Source: JAPHTQ01 sp050299175
GTDB taxonomy: Bacteria; Pseudomonadota; Gammaproteobacteria; Thiohalomonadales; Thiohalomonadaceae
DNA length: 64,000 nt
NCBI GenBank assembly: GCA_050299175.1
Contig: JBNKVM010000020.1
Coordinates: forward strand, 18,479-82,478
Direction: 5' to 3'
Shown here: positions 18,132 to 28,253 of the stretch, piece after piece
Numbering within the stretch: the first letter of the stretch is position 1
Layout of the letters: every line of letters starts with the position of its first letter
The notes under the pieces: model-generated
Seen by the model: the letters and a program-made list of their open reading frames with translations, nothing else
Database searches by the model: none
What the model was told of the DNA's origin: nothing
Position numbers and translations under genes: made by a program

Positions 18132-19430
18132 CTATTGCGCGATAAACGGTGACCAGGCCGGCTCACGCACATCGCCCTGGCTGGTGCCCAGGCGCTGGTG
18201 GGAGCGGCCGTCCACTGAAACTGCTTCCAGAATGCCACGACCATTGTGCTCAGTGGCATAAATAATCATGCTGCCGTTGGGTGCGAAGCTCGGCGACTCG
18301 TCGAGACGATTGCCGGTCACTACCCGCATGGCGCCATTCTCCATATCCTGCACCGCAATACGGAAACGATTTCCCTCACCGCTAACGAAGACCAGTCGAC
18401 GACCATCTGGCGAGAAGCTGGCACGAGCGCTGTAATCGCTCTCGAAGGTCAGGCGTTGCGGCCGACCTTTGGCACGATTGCCGTCCAGCGCCACTTTATA
18501 GATCTGTGGTTTGCCGCCACGGTCTGAGGTGAAGATCAGCGAGTGCCCGTCCGCGGACCAGGCCGCCTCTGTATCAATGGAACGACTATGGGTAATCCGG
18601 CTGAGGGCGCGGCTGGCGAGATCGATAAGATATATCTCCGGGTTACCGTCGCGGGAAAGGGTCATCGCCATGCGGCGACCATCCGGCGACCAGGCCGGGG
18701 CGCTGTTAAGACCACGGAAACTGGCCAGCTTCTGTCGCTTGCCGGTGGTGATGTCCTGAACGAAGAGTTCGGTGCGTCCACCTTCAAATGAAACATAGGC
18801 CAGGCGCTTGCCATCCGGTGCCCAGGCCGGAGAAAGCAGCGGCTGTTTCGAGGTCAGAATAATCTGCTCGTTAAAACCGTCGGAGTCGGCCACCGCCAGA
18901 CGGTGTACCGGCTTGCCTCCTTCCTGGGTCACGGTGACGTATGCAACGTGGGTATTGAAGGCACCCTTCTGTCCGGTCAGTTTCTCGAACACCAGATCGG
19001 CGATCTGATGCGATACCTGGCGTAACCGCGAAGGCACAGTGGGGATGCTGTAACCGGCCATCTGCACGCCACGCACCACATCGAAAAGCTGGAACTGCAC
19101 CTGCAGCGCATCGCCGCCGCGCTTGCCGACCTTGCCCACCACCAAATGCTCCACCCCGGCATTACGCCAGGCAGCAAAATTGATATCGCGACCTTGATGG
19201 GGCTGACTCGGCATCTTCGCCGTCGCGATCGGCGCAAAGTGACCGCTGCGCGCCAGATCGGCGCCGACGATCTGCGACACCCGATCTTCGCTTACCGTTT
19301 CATCGGCAAAGGGCACCACCGCGATGGGCAATGCGCCCTCGATACCCTCGGTGATCTCGATCACCAGGCGCGCCTGGGCCTGCATCGTCATGCCCATCAA
19401 TAACGCTACGAAAAAGAGTCTCTTCAACAT
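18132..19430 (-). CDS. tolB: TolB, periplasmic beta-propeller
   Basis: 432 residues starting at the ATG at 19428-19430 (AAAGG upstream), which places the signal peptide at residues 1-21. An N-terminal alpha/beta domain is followed by five or six WD40-like blades marked by repeated P-A-W-S-P-D-G-R/K motifs. TolB binds Pal and the TolA C-terminus in energised outer-membrane constriction. The frame extends 52 codons upstream into tolA, but that part lacks a start signal. Confidence 0.96.
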   Translation of the reverse strand: MLKRLFFVALLMGMTMQAQARLVIEITEGIEGALPIAVVPFADETVSEDRVSQIVGADLARSGHFAPIATAKMPSQPHQGRDINFAAWRNAGVEHLVVGKVGKRGGDALQVQFQLFDVVRGVQMAGYSIPTVPSRLRQVSHQIADLVFEKLTGQKGAFNTHVAYVTVTQEGGKPVHRLAVADSDGFNEQIILTSKQPLLSPAWAPDGKRLAYVSFEGGRTELFVQDITTGKRQKLASFRGLNSAPAWSPDGRRMAMTLSRDGNPEIYLIDLASRALSRITHSRSIDTEAAWSADGHSLIFTSDRGGKPQIYKVALDGNRAKGRPQRLTFESDYSARASFSPDGRRLVFVSGEGNRFRIAVQDMENGAMRVVTGNRLDESPSFAPNGSMIIYATEHNGRGILEAVSVDGRSHQRLGTSQGDVREPAWSPFIAQ

Positions 19431-19456
19431 ATCTACCTTTCCGTCATCTGCCTGTC

Positions 19457-20237
19457 TCAGCGAACAGGCCTGAATACAAATTCGATTTCGCGTTGGAATA
19501 ATTCCGGCTCTTTCGGCAATGGTAATGGTGAAGACTTCTGCACTGCCGCCTCCACCGAACGCTGGAAAGCAACATCGCCATCGCAATCGGTAACCCGGAT
19601 ACCGACGATCTCGCCGCCTGGGATCTGGTTAATCACCACACTGCAAAAACTGCCACGACTATCGGGCGGACGCAGCCAGTTGCGCTGTACCTTATTGGTA
19701 ATATCCGCCACGTACTGATCCTGCAAACGGCTGAGCCGTGCACTATCAAGACGCTTCGCCTCCGCCGCCAGCCGTTCCGCCTCGGCAGCCATCTGCGCCT
19801 TGAGTTGCTCTTCGGCCTGCTGGCGTTTTTTCGCCTCTTCTGCCTCGGCGCGTTTTTTCTCTTCCTCTGCCTTACGCTTCGCCTCTTCAGCTTTTTTGCG
19901 CTTTTCAGCAGCCTTGCGCTCGGCCTCCATCTTACGTTTCTTCTCAAGCGCCGCCAAACGGGCCTTCTCCGCCGCCTGTTTCTTTTTAAACTCTGCCTGA
20001 CGTTTCTGTTCGGCGACGCGGCGCTTCTCATCGGCGATGCGTTTCTTGCGCGCCGCCTCTTCGGCCTGCTGGCGGCGCACAGGTTCCATCACCTGCTCTT
20101 CACTCACCGCAGTGGCCTGGATAATCGGCGGTGCCGAAACGCCAACAGGTTTATGGCTAGTCAGACCGAGGGTGATCAATCCGAACAGCAGCAGGTGAAT
20201 GGCAATCGCCCAACCGAGGGCGCTCCAGCGATCCGAA

Positions 20238-20248
<11 letters not shown>
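19457..20248 (-). CDS. tolA: TolA
   Basis: 263 residues: one N-terminal transmembrane helix (about 10-32), a long Lys/Glu/Ala/Arg helix (about 60-175) of repeated A-E-x-K-R-K patterns, and a small C-terminal TolB-binding domain with the conserved C-S-V-V-I-N and V-T-D-C-D-G segments. The helix spans the periplasm. The A/G-rich codon repetition makes this the only obvious low-complexity DNA in the Tol region. Its start overlaps the tolR 3' end by 11 bases. Confidence 0.95.
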
Positions 20249-20675
<427 letters not shown>

Positions 20676-20685
20676 GGCTATCGGA

Positions 20686-21360
20686 TCAGCTCGCGGCCTG
20701 TCGTTGCAGCAGGGTGGAGAACTCCTCCTTGAAGGTTTCGTAGCGATTTTCCAGTCGCTCGACCTCGTTGGAGAAACGGTTGTAGGCGATCACCGCGGGA
20801 ATCGCGGCGAACAGACCCATGGCGGTAGCGACCAGCGCCTCGGCGATGCCGGGAGCGACCATCGCCAGAGTGGCGTTCTGCGCCTGACCGAGGGCAAGGA
20901 AGGCGTTCATGATCCCCCATACGGTACCGAATAGACCGACATATGGACTGGTGGAACCGACAGTGGCGAGAAAGGCGAGGCTCGACTCGAGACGATCCAG
21001 TTCACGACTAAGGGCCACGCGCATCGCTCGCTGTGCCCCCTCGACGATATCCATGGAACCGAGACCATTCTGTTTACGCAGGCGGGCAAATTCGCCGAAG
21101 CCCGCTTCGAACAGTCGCGCAAGACCTTGCAGGTCGTCGCGACGCTTGTTGACCTGTTTATAGAGTTCCACCAGATCGATGCCGGACCAAAAGCGATTTT
21201 CGAAAATAATCGCCTCGCTGTGCGCGGCACGCAGTACGCGGAATTTCTGGATGATCAGGGTCCAGGAGTAGAGTGAGGCAACCAGCAGCAACAGCATCAC
21301 CAGTTGCACCAGACGGCTGGCGTCGGCGAACAGGCTCCAGAGAGACATGTCAGTCGTCAT
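20686..21360 (-). CDS. tolQ: TolQ
   Basis: 224 residues of the ExbB/TolQ/MotA family with three membrane helices (about 15-35, 130-155, 168-190) and the conserved P-Y-V-G-L-F-G-T-V-W-G-I-M segment. Forms the ion channel of the Tol-Pal motor. The ATG is preceded by GAAGGTAGG. The gap of 110 bases to ruvB holds no thioesterase gene (ybgC), which often sits there, and includes a small hairpin (CGGGT-AACAG-ACCCG at 21404-21418). Confidence 0.96.
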   Translation of the reverse strand: MTTDMSLWSLFADASRLVQLVMLLLLVASLYSWTLIIQKFRVLRAAHSEAIIFENRFWSGIDLVELYKQVNKRRDDLQGLARLFEAGFGEFARLRKQNGLGSMDIVEGAQRAMRVALSRELDRLESSLAFLATVGSTSPYVGLFGTVWGIMNAFLALGQAQNATLAMVAPGIAEALVATAMGLFAAIPAVIAYNRFSNEVERLENRYETFKEEFSTLLQRQAAS

Positions 21361-21470
21361 TGACCTACCTTCGTTTTATAAATTTATTGGTACGCTTCGC
21401 GTTCGGGTAACAGACCCGCATTTTCCCGGGAAATTCCTTCGGCGATGTGTCAAAGCTCGCAAATCGGCAT

Positions 21471-22529
21471 TTATTCGCCATCGCCGAAGAGATCGATCTC
21501 TTTCTGCCGCTGCTGTTGCTGGTTCTCCGGTTGCTTGAGACCGAAGTGCTGGTAAGCACTGCCGGTGGCAACCCGACCGCGCGGGGTACGCATGAGGAAG
21601 CCCTGCTGGATCAGATAGGGTTCGAGCACATCCTCGATGGTGCCGCGCTCCTCGCCGATGGCCGCGGAGAGGTTGTCGACCCCCACCGGGCCGCCGCCGA
21701 ACTTCTCGATGATCGCCAGCAGCAGACGGCGGTCCTGCATATCGAAGCCGTTGACGTCGACGTCGAGCATATCCAGGGCACGTGCCGCCACCTCGTCGGT
21801 GATACAGCCGTCGGCCTTTACCTCAGCGTAGTCACGCACTCGGCGCAGCAGACGGTTGGCGATCCGCGGCGTACCGCGGGAACGGCGGGCGATCTCCATC
21901 GCGCCGTTGCCGTCGATCTGCACCCCGAGGATCTGCGCCGAACGTTCGACGATACGGGTCAGCTCCTCGGCGGAGTAGAACTCCAGTCGCTGCACGATCC
22001 CGAAACGGTCACGCAGCGGTGAGGTGAGCATCCCGGCGCGGGTGGTGGCACCGACCAAAGTAAAGGGCGGCAGATCCAGTTTGATCGAGCGGGCCGCCGG
22101 ACCTTCGCCGATCATGATGTCGATCTGGTAGTCCTCCATCGCCGGGTAGAGCACCTCCTCGACCACCGGAGAGAGGCGATGGATTTCGTCTACGAAGAGT
22201 ACGTCGTGGGGTTCCAGGTTGGTCAGTAGCGCCGCCAGATCGCCGGGGCGCTCCAGCACCGGACCGGAGCTATGGCGGATATTCACCCCCAGTTCGTTGG
22301 CGATGATGTGCGCCAGGGTGGTCTTGCCCAGACCCGGCGGACCGAACAGCAACACGTGGTCCAGCGCCTCGCTACGGTTGCGGGCAGCGGAGATAAAGAT
22401 ATCCATCTGTTGACGTACCGCCTGCTGGCCGACGTAATCGGCGAGCAGCTTGGGGCGAATGGCGCGGTCCTGTGCCTCTTCGGCCGTATCGGTTGCACCG
22501 CTAATCAGTCGATCGGTTTCAATCGCCAT
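21471..22529 (-). CDS. ruvB: RuvB, Holliday junction branch-migration helicase
   Basis: 352 residues: Walker A G-P-P-G-L-G-K-T-T, Walker B D-E-I-H, the sensor T-R-A-G-M-L-T-S-P-L-R-D-R-F-G and a C-terminal winged helix with E-P-Y-L-I-Q-Q-G-F. The C-terminus extends about 25 residues past the usual end with a Gln-rich stretch. It drives branch migration with RuvA; ruvC, ruvA and ruvB are consecutive here. Confidence 0.97.
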   Translation of the reverse strand: MAIETDRLISGATDTAEEAQDRAIRPKLLADYVGQQAVRQQMDIFISAARNRSEALDHVLLFGPPGLGKTTLAHIIANELGVNIRHSSGPVLERPGDLAALLTNLEPHDVLFVDEIHRLSPVVEEVLYPAMEDYQIDIMIGEGPAARSIKLDLPPFTLVGATTRAGMLTSPLRDRFGIVQRLEFYSAEELTRIVERSAQILGVQIDGNGAMEIARRSRGTPRIANRLLRRVRDYAEVKADGCITDEVAARALDMLDVDVNGFDMQDRRLLLAIIEKFGGGPVGVDNLSAAIGEERGTIEDVLEPYLIQQGFLMRTPRGRVATGSAYQHFGLKQPENQQQQRQKEIDLFGDGE

Positions 22530-22537
22530 GAGGACCT

Positions 22538-23140
22538 CTACTTGACCGCCTGCTTGAGGGCAGCACGAATAATCTCTTCACTGGAGAGCCCTTCTGTCTC
22601 CACCTTGCTCACCAGGCGACTCGCCTCCGGTGGCTTATAGCCGAGGGAGACCAGGGCGCTGATCGCATCGCGCAGTTCGTCGCTACCGCCACGGCTCTCG
22701 ACCAGTGCGGCGCCCGCCAGAGTGACTGCACCCTCCCAGTCGGCAAGACGATCGCGCATCTCCACGATCAGCCTTTCGGCGGTCTTCTTACCCACGCCAG
22801 GCAGACGCACCAGCGCAGCGGTATCGTTCTCCTGCACGCAGCGGGCGAACTCGTCGGCAGCGATACCGGAGAGAATCGTCAGCGCCAGCTTGGCCCCGAC
22901 CCCGTTAACCTTAATCAGAGTGCGGAACAGACGACGCTCTCCCTCGCTGGCAAAACCGAACAGCAGGTGAGCGTCCTCGCGCACCACCAGATGGGTGTGC
23001 AGGGTGACCGTGGCACCGGTTTCGGGCAACTGATAGAAGGTGCTCATCGGCGCTTCGACTTCGTAACCGACACCGTTGATATCGATCAGCAGCAGTGGCG
23101 GCTGTTTTTCGGCGAGGATACCGCGCAGGCGTCCGATCAT
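22538..23140 (-). CDS. ruvA: RuvA, Holliday junction binding subunit
   Basis: 200 residues from the ATG at 23138-23140, which begins with the expected M-I-G-R-L-R-G. Contains an OB-fold, two helix-hairpin-helix motifs (V-N-G-V-G-A-K-L-A and L-P-G-V-G-K-K-T-A-E-R-L) and the C-terminal RuvB-binding domain. Starts inside the ruvC 3' end (four-base overlap). Confidence 0.97.
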   Translation of the reverse strand: MIGRLRGILAEKQPPLLLIDINGVGYEVEAPMSTFYQLPETGATVTLHTHLVVREDAHLLFGFASEGERRLFRTLIKVNGVGAKLALTILSGIAADEFARCVQENDTAALVRLPGVGKKTAERLIVEMRDRLADWEGAVTLAGAALVESRGGSDELRDAISALVSLGYKPPEASRLVSKVETEGLSSEEIIRAALKQAVK

Positions 23141-23655
23141 CGGTAGCGTCCTTTTCGTGAGGCCTGGGCGACCGCGATGTGGGTCAGGGTCTGGCTGGTG
23201 TGGCTGTGGCAAAGGGCCACTGCGAGGGCATCGGCGGCGTCGGCCTGGGGCATACCCGGCAACTTGAGCAGCGATTTGACCATGTGCTGCACTTGCTCCT
23301 TGGCGGCGTTACCCTTGCCCACGGTAGCCTGTTTAATCTCCGCCGGTGTGTACTCACTCACTTCCAGCCCCAGCGACATCACTGCACAGATGGCGGCGCC
23401 GCGGGCCTGGCCGAGCTTGAGGGCGGAATCGGGGTTACGATGCATGAATACCTGCTCAATGGCGACGTGATTCGGCTGGTAGGTTTCGACGATCTCACGC
23501 AGACCATCGTAGATGGTCTTGAGGCGTCCGGCGAAATCGCCGTCCCCGGCGCGGATGCAACCGCTTTCGACATAGGAAAGGCGGCCCTCCACCCGTTCGA
23601 TAATGCCGAAACCAGTGATACGGGAGCCGGGGTCTATGCCGAGTATACGGGTCAC
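23137..23655 (-). CDS. ruvC: RuvC, Holliday junction resolvase
   Basis: 172 residues with the RNase H-like fold and its acidic residues in G-I-D-P-G-S-R, A-I-E-Q-V-F and the C-terminal D-A-A-D-A-L-A. The GTG start overlaps the stop of the yebC-type gene as GTGA, a sign of coupling. Cuts Holliday junctions after RuvAB action. Confidence 0.97.
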   Translation of the reverse strand: MTRILGIDPGSRITGFGIIERVEGRLSYVESGCIRAGDGDFAGRLKTIYDGLREIVETYQPNHVAIEQVFMHRNPDSALKLGQARGAAICAVMSLGLEVSEYTPAEIKQATVGKGNAAKEQVQHMVKSLLKLPGMPQADAADALAVALCHSHTSQTLTHIAVAQASRKGRYR

Positions 23656-24395
23656 AGTTGTGCCATTACCTCGTCGCTGAAGTCAGCATTGTTGTAAACG
23701 TTCTGCACGTCGTCCAGGTCTTCCAGCATGTCGACCAGGCGCATCACCTTTTCGGCATCGTCCAGTTGCAGATCGACGCTGGTGGAGGGCTGCATGGTCA
23801 CCTCGGCCACCTCAGGTTCGAAACCCGCGGCGACCATCGCCTCGCGCACCTCATTGAAAGATTCGGCACTGCTGGTCACCTCAACGGAACCGTCGTCGTT
23901 ACCGACCACGTCCTCGGCGCCAGCCTCCAGTGCCGCTTCCATAATCGCATCTTCGTCACTGCCTGCCGGATAGGTCAGCAGGCCGATCTTGCTAAACAGA
24001 TAGGCCACCGAACCGTCGGTACCCAGATTGCCGCCGCTCTTGCTAAAGGCGTGGCGCACTTCGGCCACGGTACGGTTACGGTTGTCGGTCAGGCACTCGA
24101 CCATCACCGCAACACCCGCGGGACCATAGCCCTCGTAACGCACCTCTTCGTAGTTCTCACCGTCGGCGGCACCGCTGCCACGCTTGATCGCGTTCTCCAC
24201 GGTGTCCTTTTTCATATTGGCGGCAAGCGCCTTGGAGATCGCATCGCGCAGACGCGGATTGGAATCCTGATCGGGACCGCCCGCGCGTGCGGCCACGGTC
24301 AGTTCACGGATCAACTTGGTGAAAATCTTGCCTCGCTTGGCATCCTGGGCCGCCTTACGATGCTTGATATTGGCCCATTTGCTGTGTCCGGCCAT
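23652..24395 (-). CDS. yebC: YebC/PmpR family protein
   Basis: 247 residues beginning M-A-G-H-S-K-W-A-N-I-K-H-R-K, the diagnostic N-terminus of the YebC family, with the acidic C-terminal domain. Members act as transcription regulators or help ribosomes through proline-rich stretches. It is the usual neighbour of ruvC and the first gene of this run. Confidence 0.95.
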   Translation of the reverse strand: MAGHSKWANIKHRKAAQDAKRGKIFTKLIRELTVAARAGGPDQDSNPRLRDAISKALAANMKKDTVENAIKRGSGAADGENYEEVRYEGYGPAGVAVMVECLTDNRNRTVAEVRHAFSKSGGNLGTDGSVAYLFSKIGLLTYPAGSDEDAIMEAALEAGAEDVVGNDDGSVEVTSSAESFNEVREAMVAAGFEPEVAEVTMQPSTSVDLQLDDAEKVMRLVDMLEDLDDVQNVYNNADFSDEVMAQL

Positions 24396-24475
24396 TGACT
24401 TCCCTCTTACTGAAATCTCACTAAAACCGGCACGATTGTACCATCATGGGCCGAGCTTTCGCAGGGAGGAGCGCC

Positions 24476-24829
24476 TCAATCCTCGGGCAGAATCACCGAG
24501 GTCTGGGTGGCATCGAAGGCGCTCTGCTGATCGAACTGCAGTTCATGCTGACCAATGCGGATCACATCCCCCGAGCTGAGCTTCTGCTGTTTGACCCGTT
24601 CGCCATTAACGAACACGCCATTGGTGCTATTGAAGTCGACCAGGGTAGCGACCGTCTGTCCTTCCAGATAGGGATCGGCCTTGAGAGAAATAATCGCATG
24701 GGTACCACTGACGGTGGGGTCATCGAGACGGATGTTGTTGTCGGAACGACGACCGACAGTTACCCGATTACCACTGAGCTGGTACTCGCGCAAGGTGACG
24801 CCGTTGTAGCTGAGAGTCAGTTTGGCCAT
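24476..24829 (-). CDS. Single FHA-domain protein
   Basis: 117 residues forming one forkhead-associated domain with the phosphothreonine-binding residues in V-G-R-R-S-D-N-N-I-R, T-V-S-G-T-H-A and N-S-T-N-G-V-F-V-N-G. No signal peptide or membrane segment. Begins four bases after the stop of the larger FHA protein and closely resembles its N-terminal half, suggesting duplication. Part of the kinase-phosphatase-FHA run; it probably reads phosphothreonine marks set by the kinase encoded upstream. Confidence 0.9.
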   Translation of the reverse strand: MAKLTLSYNGVTLREYQLSGNRVTVGRRSDNNIRLDDPTVSGTHAIISLKADPYLEGQTVATLVDFNSTNGVFVNGERVKQQKLSSGDVIRIGQHELQFDQQSAFDATQTSVILPED

Positions 24830-24832
24830 GAC

Positions 24833-25453
24833 TTATCCAGGAATGAATTCCAGTTTAATCCCGGCGATTTCGATGATGTCGCCGAATGACAAGGCGCGCG
24901 CATTGGTATCGAGCACGCTGCCGTTGAGTTTGGTGGTGATCGGTTTGTCGCCCACCGCCACCGGTTGCAGCAGATAGGCGCCGTCGACCTTCATGATCAC
25001 CGCGATCTGCTCACCCGGCTTGCCCAACGCGGTACGCTCCTTGACGATGGGCATGAGCGTCCCCTCGCGCTTGCCGCTGCTGATCTTCAATGCTGCGGGA
25101 CCGAGGGCCTTCTGCGTTTTATCGGGGGGATTGAGTACCACCGTGGCGGCAAAGTCCTGCACCGCCTCATCGACAAACAGCAGATCGTGGTTACCGATAC
25201 TAATCACATCATTGTGCTTTAGCGGCTTTTTATCCACCAGCAGACGGTCATTGACGTAAGTCCCGTTGGTGCTGTCGAGATCAACGATGCTCACCACACC
25301 GCCCTCCTGGCTGATCGCCGCGTGCTCGCCGCTGACCACAGGCTCGTTGAGAGAGATGTCGTTGCTCGAGTTGCGACCGATGGTGATACGTACCTTGTCC
25401 AACTCGTATTCGCGCAGGCTCATGCCGTTTACGCTGATAACCAGTTTTGCCAT
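24833..25453 (-). CDS. FHA-domain protein with degenerate second FHA-like half
   Basis: 206 residues. The N-terminal FHA domain (about 1-95) has I-G-R-N-S-S-N-D-I-S, V-V-S-G-E-H-A and D-S-T-N-G-T-Y-V-N. A linker with T-Q-K-A-L leads to a C-terminal half (about 115-206) that follows FHA beta-strand spacing (G-K-P-G-E-Q-I-A...L-N-G-S) but lacks the serine and asparagine that bind phosphothreonine. No export signal. It sits between the phosphatase gene and the single-FHA gene. Confidence 0.9.
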   Translation of the reverse strand: MAKLVISVNGMSLREYELDKVRITIGRNSSNDISLNEPVVSGEHAAISQEGGVVSIVDLDSTNGTYVNDRLLVDKKPLKHNDVISIGNHDLLFVDEAVQDFAATVVLNPPDKTQKALGPAALKISSGKREGTLMPIVKERTALGKPGEQIAVIMKVDGAYLLQPVAVGDKPITTKLNGSVLDTNARALSFGDIIEIAGIKLEFIPG

Positions 25454-25476
25454 AGCTCAGCTCCCGCCACTATTTG

Positions 25477-26208
25477 CTATTGGATCCGCGCAAGGATCAC
25501 TGAAATATTGTCTTCGCCACCGCGAAGGTTGGCCTCGGCCACCAGTTGTTGCACCATGGCGTCGAGATCCCCACCCTGCAGCAACAGTGCCAGATCTGCA
25601 TCGGGGATCTTGTCGCTGAGACCATCAGAACAGAGCAGATAAAGCTCACCGCTACGCAACGGCACCTGCAACAGATCCGCCTCCACTGTTGCCTCCAGTC
25701 CGAGGGCGCGGGTGATCACATTCTTGTGACTCGACTCCGCCGCCTCTTCGCTGCTCATCATTCCTTCGTCCACCAGTTCCTGCACCAACGAATGATCGTG
25801 GCTCAGTTGCTCCAGGCCGTCGTCGCCAAAGCGATAGAGCCGCGAATCCCCCACATGGGCGCAGGTAAGGGTCCCGTCACGGAACAGGGTGGCGACGATG
25901 GTCGTCCCCATATTGTGGCAGCGGATATCGGCGTCCGCCTGTTCATGAATGCGTTGATTGGCTTCCAGTACCGCCGCACGCAGGCGCTCGATATCTCCGC
26001 CCTCGTCGTCGCTCATCTCGCCGAGATGGGATTGCAGCGTCTCCACCGCCAAACGACTCGCCACTTCGCCTGCCATGTGCCCACCCATGCCGTCGGCCAG
26101 CACCGCCCAGCCGGCGGTGGCATCCCAGAGGATGGCGTCTTCGTTGTTGTCCCGTACCTGTCCCGGATCGGTATGACCGCTCATTTGCACAGACAGTGTT
26201 TTCCCCAT
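25477..26208 (-). CDS. PP2C-type Ser/Thr phosphatase
   Basis: 243 residues starting at the ATG at 26206-26208, which has GGGAGAG upstream; it begins 18 bases past the kinase stop. The PP2C metal-binding motifs are all present: R-D-N-N-E-D-A, D-G-M-G-G-H, H-V-G-D-S-R, C-S-D-G-L-S-D and G-E-D-N-I-S. In the family it removes phosphate from targets of the partner kinase. The frame extends 31 codons upstream into the kinase gene without a start signal. Confidence 0.94.
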   Translation of the reverse strand: MGKTLSVQMSGHTDPGQVRDNNEDAILWDATAGWAVLADGMGGHMAGEVASRLAVETLQSHLGEMSDDEGGDIERLRAAVLEANQRIHEQADADIRCHNMGTTIVATLFRDGTLTCAHVGDSRLYRFGDDGLEQLSHDHSLVQELVDEGMMSSEEAAESSHKNVITRALGLEATVEADLLQVPLRSGELYLLCSDGLSDKIPDADLALLLQGGDLDAMVQQLVAEANLRGGEDNISVILARIQ

Positions 26209-26225
26209 CGCTACTCTCCCGTTCC

Positions 26226-28235
26226 TCAGCGACAACGCTCCAGCGCCGCAGCCAGTTCGGCGCCGCTCTGGTAACGCGTCTCCGGGTCCTTCTGTAGACA
26301 TTTGTTAATGATGCGTACAGTGCAGACGGGCAGCCCCTTACGAAATTGACTCGGCTTGGGGTGCTCCTCGTTGGTGATCTTGTACATCAGGCTACCCAGG
26401 GAATCGGCCTCAAACGGCAGATGCCCGGTGAGTAGTTGGAACATGGTGACACCGAGAGAAAAGATATCGGCGCGACCATCGACCCGTTTGCCCGCCACCT
26501 GCTCCGGCGACATATAGGAGGGGCTGCCGAGCACGGTACCGGTGCGGGTCTTGCTCGCATCGGTGAGACAGGCAACACCGAAATCGGTCACCTTGGCGCT
26601 GCCGTTCGACTCGTCATAGATGATGTTGGCCGGTTTGATATCGCGGTGCACCACGTTCTGCTTGTGCGCGTAATCGAGCGCTTCGGCCACCTGCTGCATC
26701 ACGTCCAGCACGGTCTTCACCGGCAACAGCTTTTTCGGTTTGACGTAGTGGCCCAGGTTATTACCCGGCAGGAAGTCCATCGCAATGAAGGCCAGCTCCT
26801 GATCCTCGCCGATGTCGTAGACGTGAACGATGTTGGGGTGGTTAAGTCGCCCCGCGGTCTCCGCCTCGCGGTAGAAGCGCTGTTTCACCTCGTCGAGTTG
26901 GCTACCTTCGAACTCACCGGAGAGGGCCATGGTCTTGATCGCCACCATGCGGCCGATGCGTGGGTCACGGCCGAGATAGACCATACCCATGGCGCCGCGA
27001 CCGATCTCCTTTTCCACCTCATAGTGGCCGACGGTTGGCTTCTGCAAACCTTCGGCATCCATGATCACCGTGCCGGTTGCTGAGGCCGGACCACCCTTGG
27101 TCAGCACCACCCGTTGCTCCATCGCCTGATTGCGCTGGATACGTTCGGCCACATCGCGGAAGCCCGGTGACGACGAATCGATGTACTGAAAGGCCGAGAC
27201 CGCCTTGGCGAACTGGCGCTTGCGCTCGAAATCGAGCCCCAGATGGTAGAGCTGTTCCAGCAACGGTGCATCGACGCGGCAGCGACGATACTTCTCCAGC
27301 GCCTGATCCAGTTCCCCCTGAGCCTGCAACATGCGGCCGAGCTGGCGATTGGCGTAAGAGAGCTCATCAAGCACAAAGTCCTCGCGGCGTGCCAGCCAGG
27401 TACGAAAGACAATGATCGGATAGCTGAACAGCATCACCAGCACCGGCAACATCAGTGGCAACCAGACCCGACCCAGTAACAGCAGCAGAAACTCTCCGTT
27501 CAGCAGCAGGAACACCAGCAACAGTGCAGTCACACTGGCGGTAGAGAAACGCAGACGCGGCAACAGCAGCATCGACAACAGGGTCATGGCGATCAAGGCG
27601 CCATACTGCCCCCAGAGTATCCAGGCCGAGTGTGCCACTACCTGTTGTTGCAACATGGCATCCAGCGCCAGCGCCAGTGATCGGACTTGCTCGGGCGCAC
27701 CGATGAACACGGTCTTGTTGCGGAAGGTGCTAATAGAGTATGTCCCGGACGCGACCCGGGCGAAGTCGTAACGATCGATTCCTTTGAGGTCAGCATCACT
27801 GAGATTGGCGTAGGGCCGCAGACGATAGGCGTTATCAGTGGGGACAACGGTCATGTTCATATCGATACCGCTGCCCGGCTTGAAGTGGACCTTATCCACA
27901 GCCATGGCGCGGTAGTTAAGCCGCAGTAACTGGAATAGCAGCCCGGGCAGTGTCTGCTCCTGATACTGCATCAGGGCCGGGTAAGCGCCACCGGCGACCG
28001 CTGGTGCATAGAGACCCGTACCGAGCGCAGCCTTGCTCAGCACTTCGTCTGGCAATGACAGGGAGACCGCCGCCGACAACCGCGGAGAAACCAGACTGGG
28101 CAGACGACTGAGCAACGGCACACCACCCGAAGCCACCCTACCGAATTCGCTCTGCATAGCACCGGTAAAATCAGCGCCGGGCTGGTAGGGAACGGCGAAG
28201 ATAACATTGTCGTTTTTGTGTAGTCGGCTCAGCAC
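26226..28235 (-). CDS. CHASE2-Ser/Thr kinase, C-terminal piece after in-frame TAG
   Basis: Contains the second half of a CHASE2 sensor domain, three membrane helices, a short coiled/TPR-like segment and a full protein kinase domain (G-R-G-A-M-G-M-V-Y, V-A-I-K, V-H-R-D-I-K-P-A-N, D-F-G, S-P-E-Q) with no catalytic losses. It is in the same frame as the piece at 28254-28661, separated by one TAG at 28254-28256. The first possible start here is a GTG at 28233-28235 with no convincing ribosome-binding site, which would yield a protein missing the first membrane helix and half of CHASE2. Followed by the PP2C and FHA genes. Confidence 0.85.
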   Translation of the reverse strand: MLSRLHKNDNVIFAVPYQPGADFTGAMQSEFGRVASGGVPLLSRLPSLVSPRLSAAVSLSLPDEVLSKAALGTGLYAPAVAGGAYPALMQYQEQTLPGLLFQLLRLNYRAMAVDKVHFKPGSGIDMNMTVVPTDNAYRLRPYANLSDADLKGIDRYDFARVASGTYSISTFRNKTVFIGAPEQVRSLALALDAMLQQQVVAHSAWILWGQYGALIAMTLLSMLLLPRLRFSTASVTALLLVFLLLNGEFLLLLLGRVWLPLMLPVLVMLFSYPIIVFRTWLARREDFVLDELSYANRQLGRMLQAQGELDQALEKYRRCRVDAPLLEQLYHLGLDFERKRQFAKAVSAFQYIDSSSPGFRDVAERIQRNQAMEQRVVLTKGGPASATGTVIMDAEGLQKPTVGHYEVEKEIGRGAMGMVYLGRDPRIGRMVAIKTMALSGEFEGSQLDEVKQRFYREAETAGRLNHPNIVHVYDIGEDQELAFIAMDFLPGNNLGHYVKPKKLLPVKTVLDVMQQVAEALDYAHKQNVVHRDIKPANIIYDESNGSAKVTDFGVACLTDASKTRTGTVLGSPSYMSPEQVAGKRVDGRADIFSLGVTMFQLLTGHLPFEADSLGSLMYKITNEEHPKPSQFRKGLPVCTVRIINKCLQKDPETRYQSGAELAAALERCR

Positions 28236-28253
28236 CTGCTCGCGGGTATCCAG

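Noticed and set aside
19630..20035. A/G-rich tandem-looking DNA in tolA
   Set aside because: Explained by the Lys/Glu/Ala helix of TolA; not a repeat array or CRISPR.
23658..24398. 246-residue open frame opposite the yebC-type gene
   Set aside because: Complete antisense shadow of a well-conserved gene; composition (Val, His, Gly-rich) fits reverse reading.
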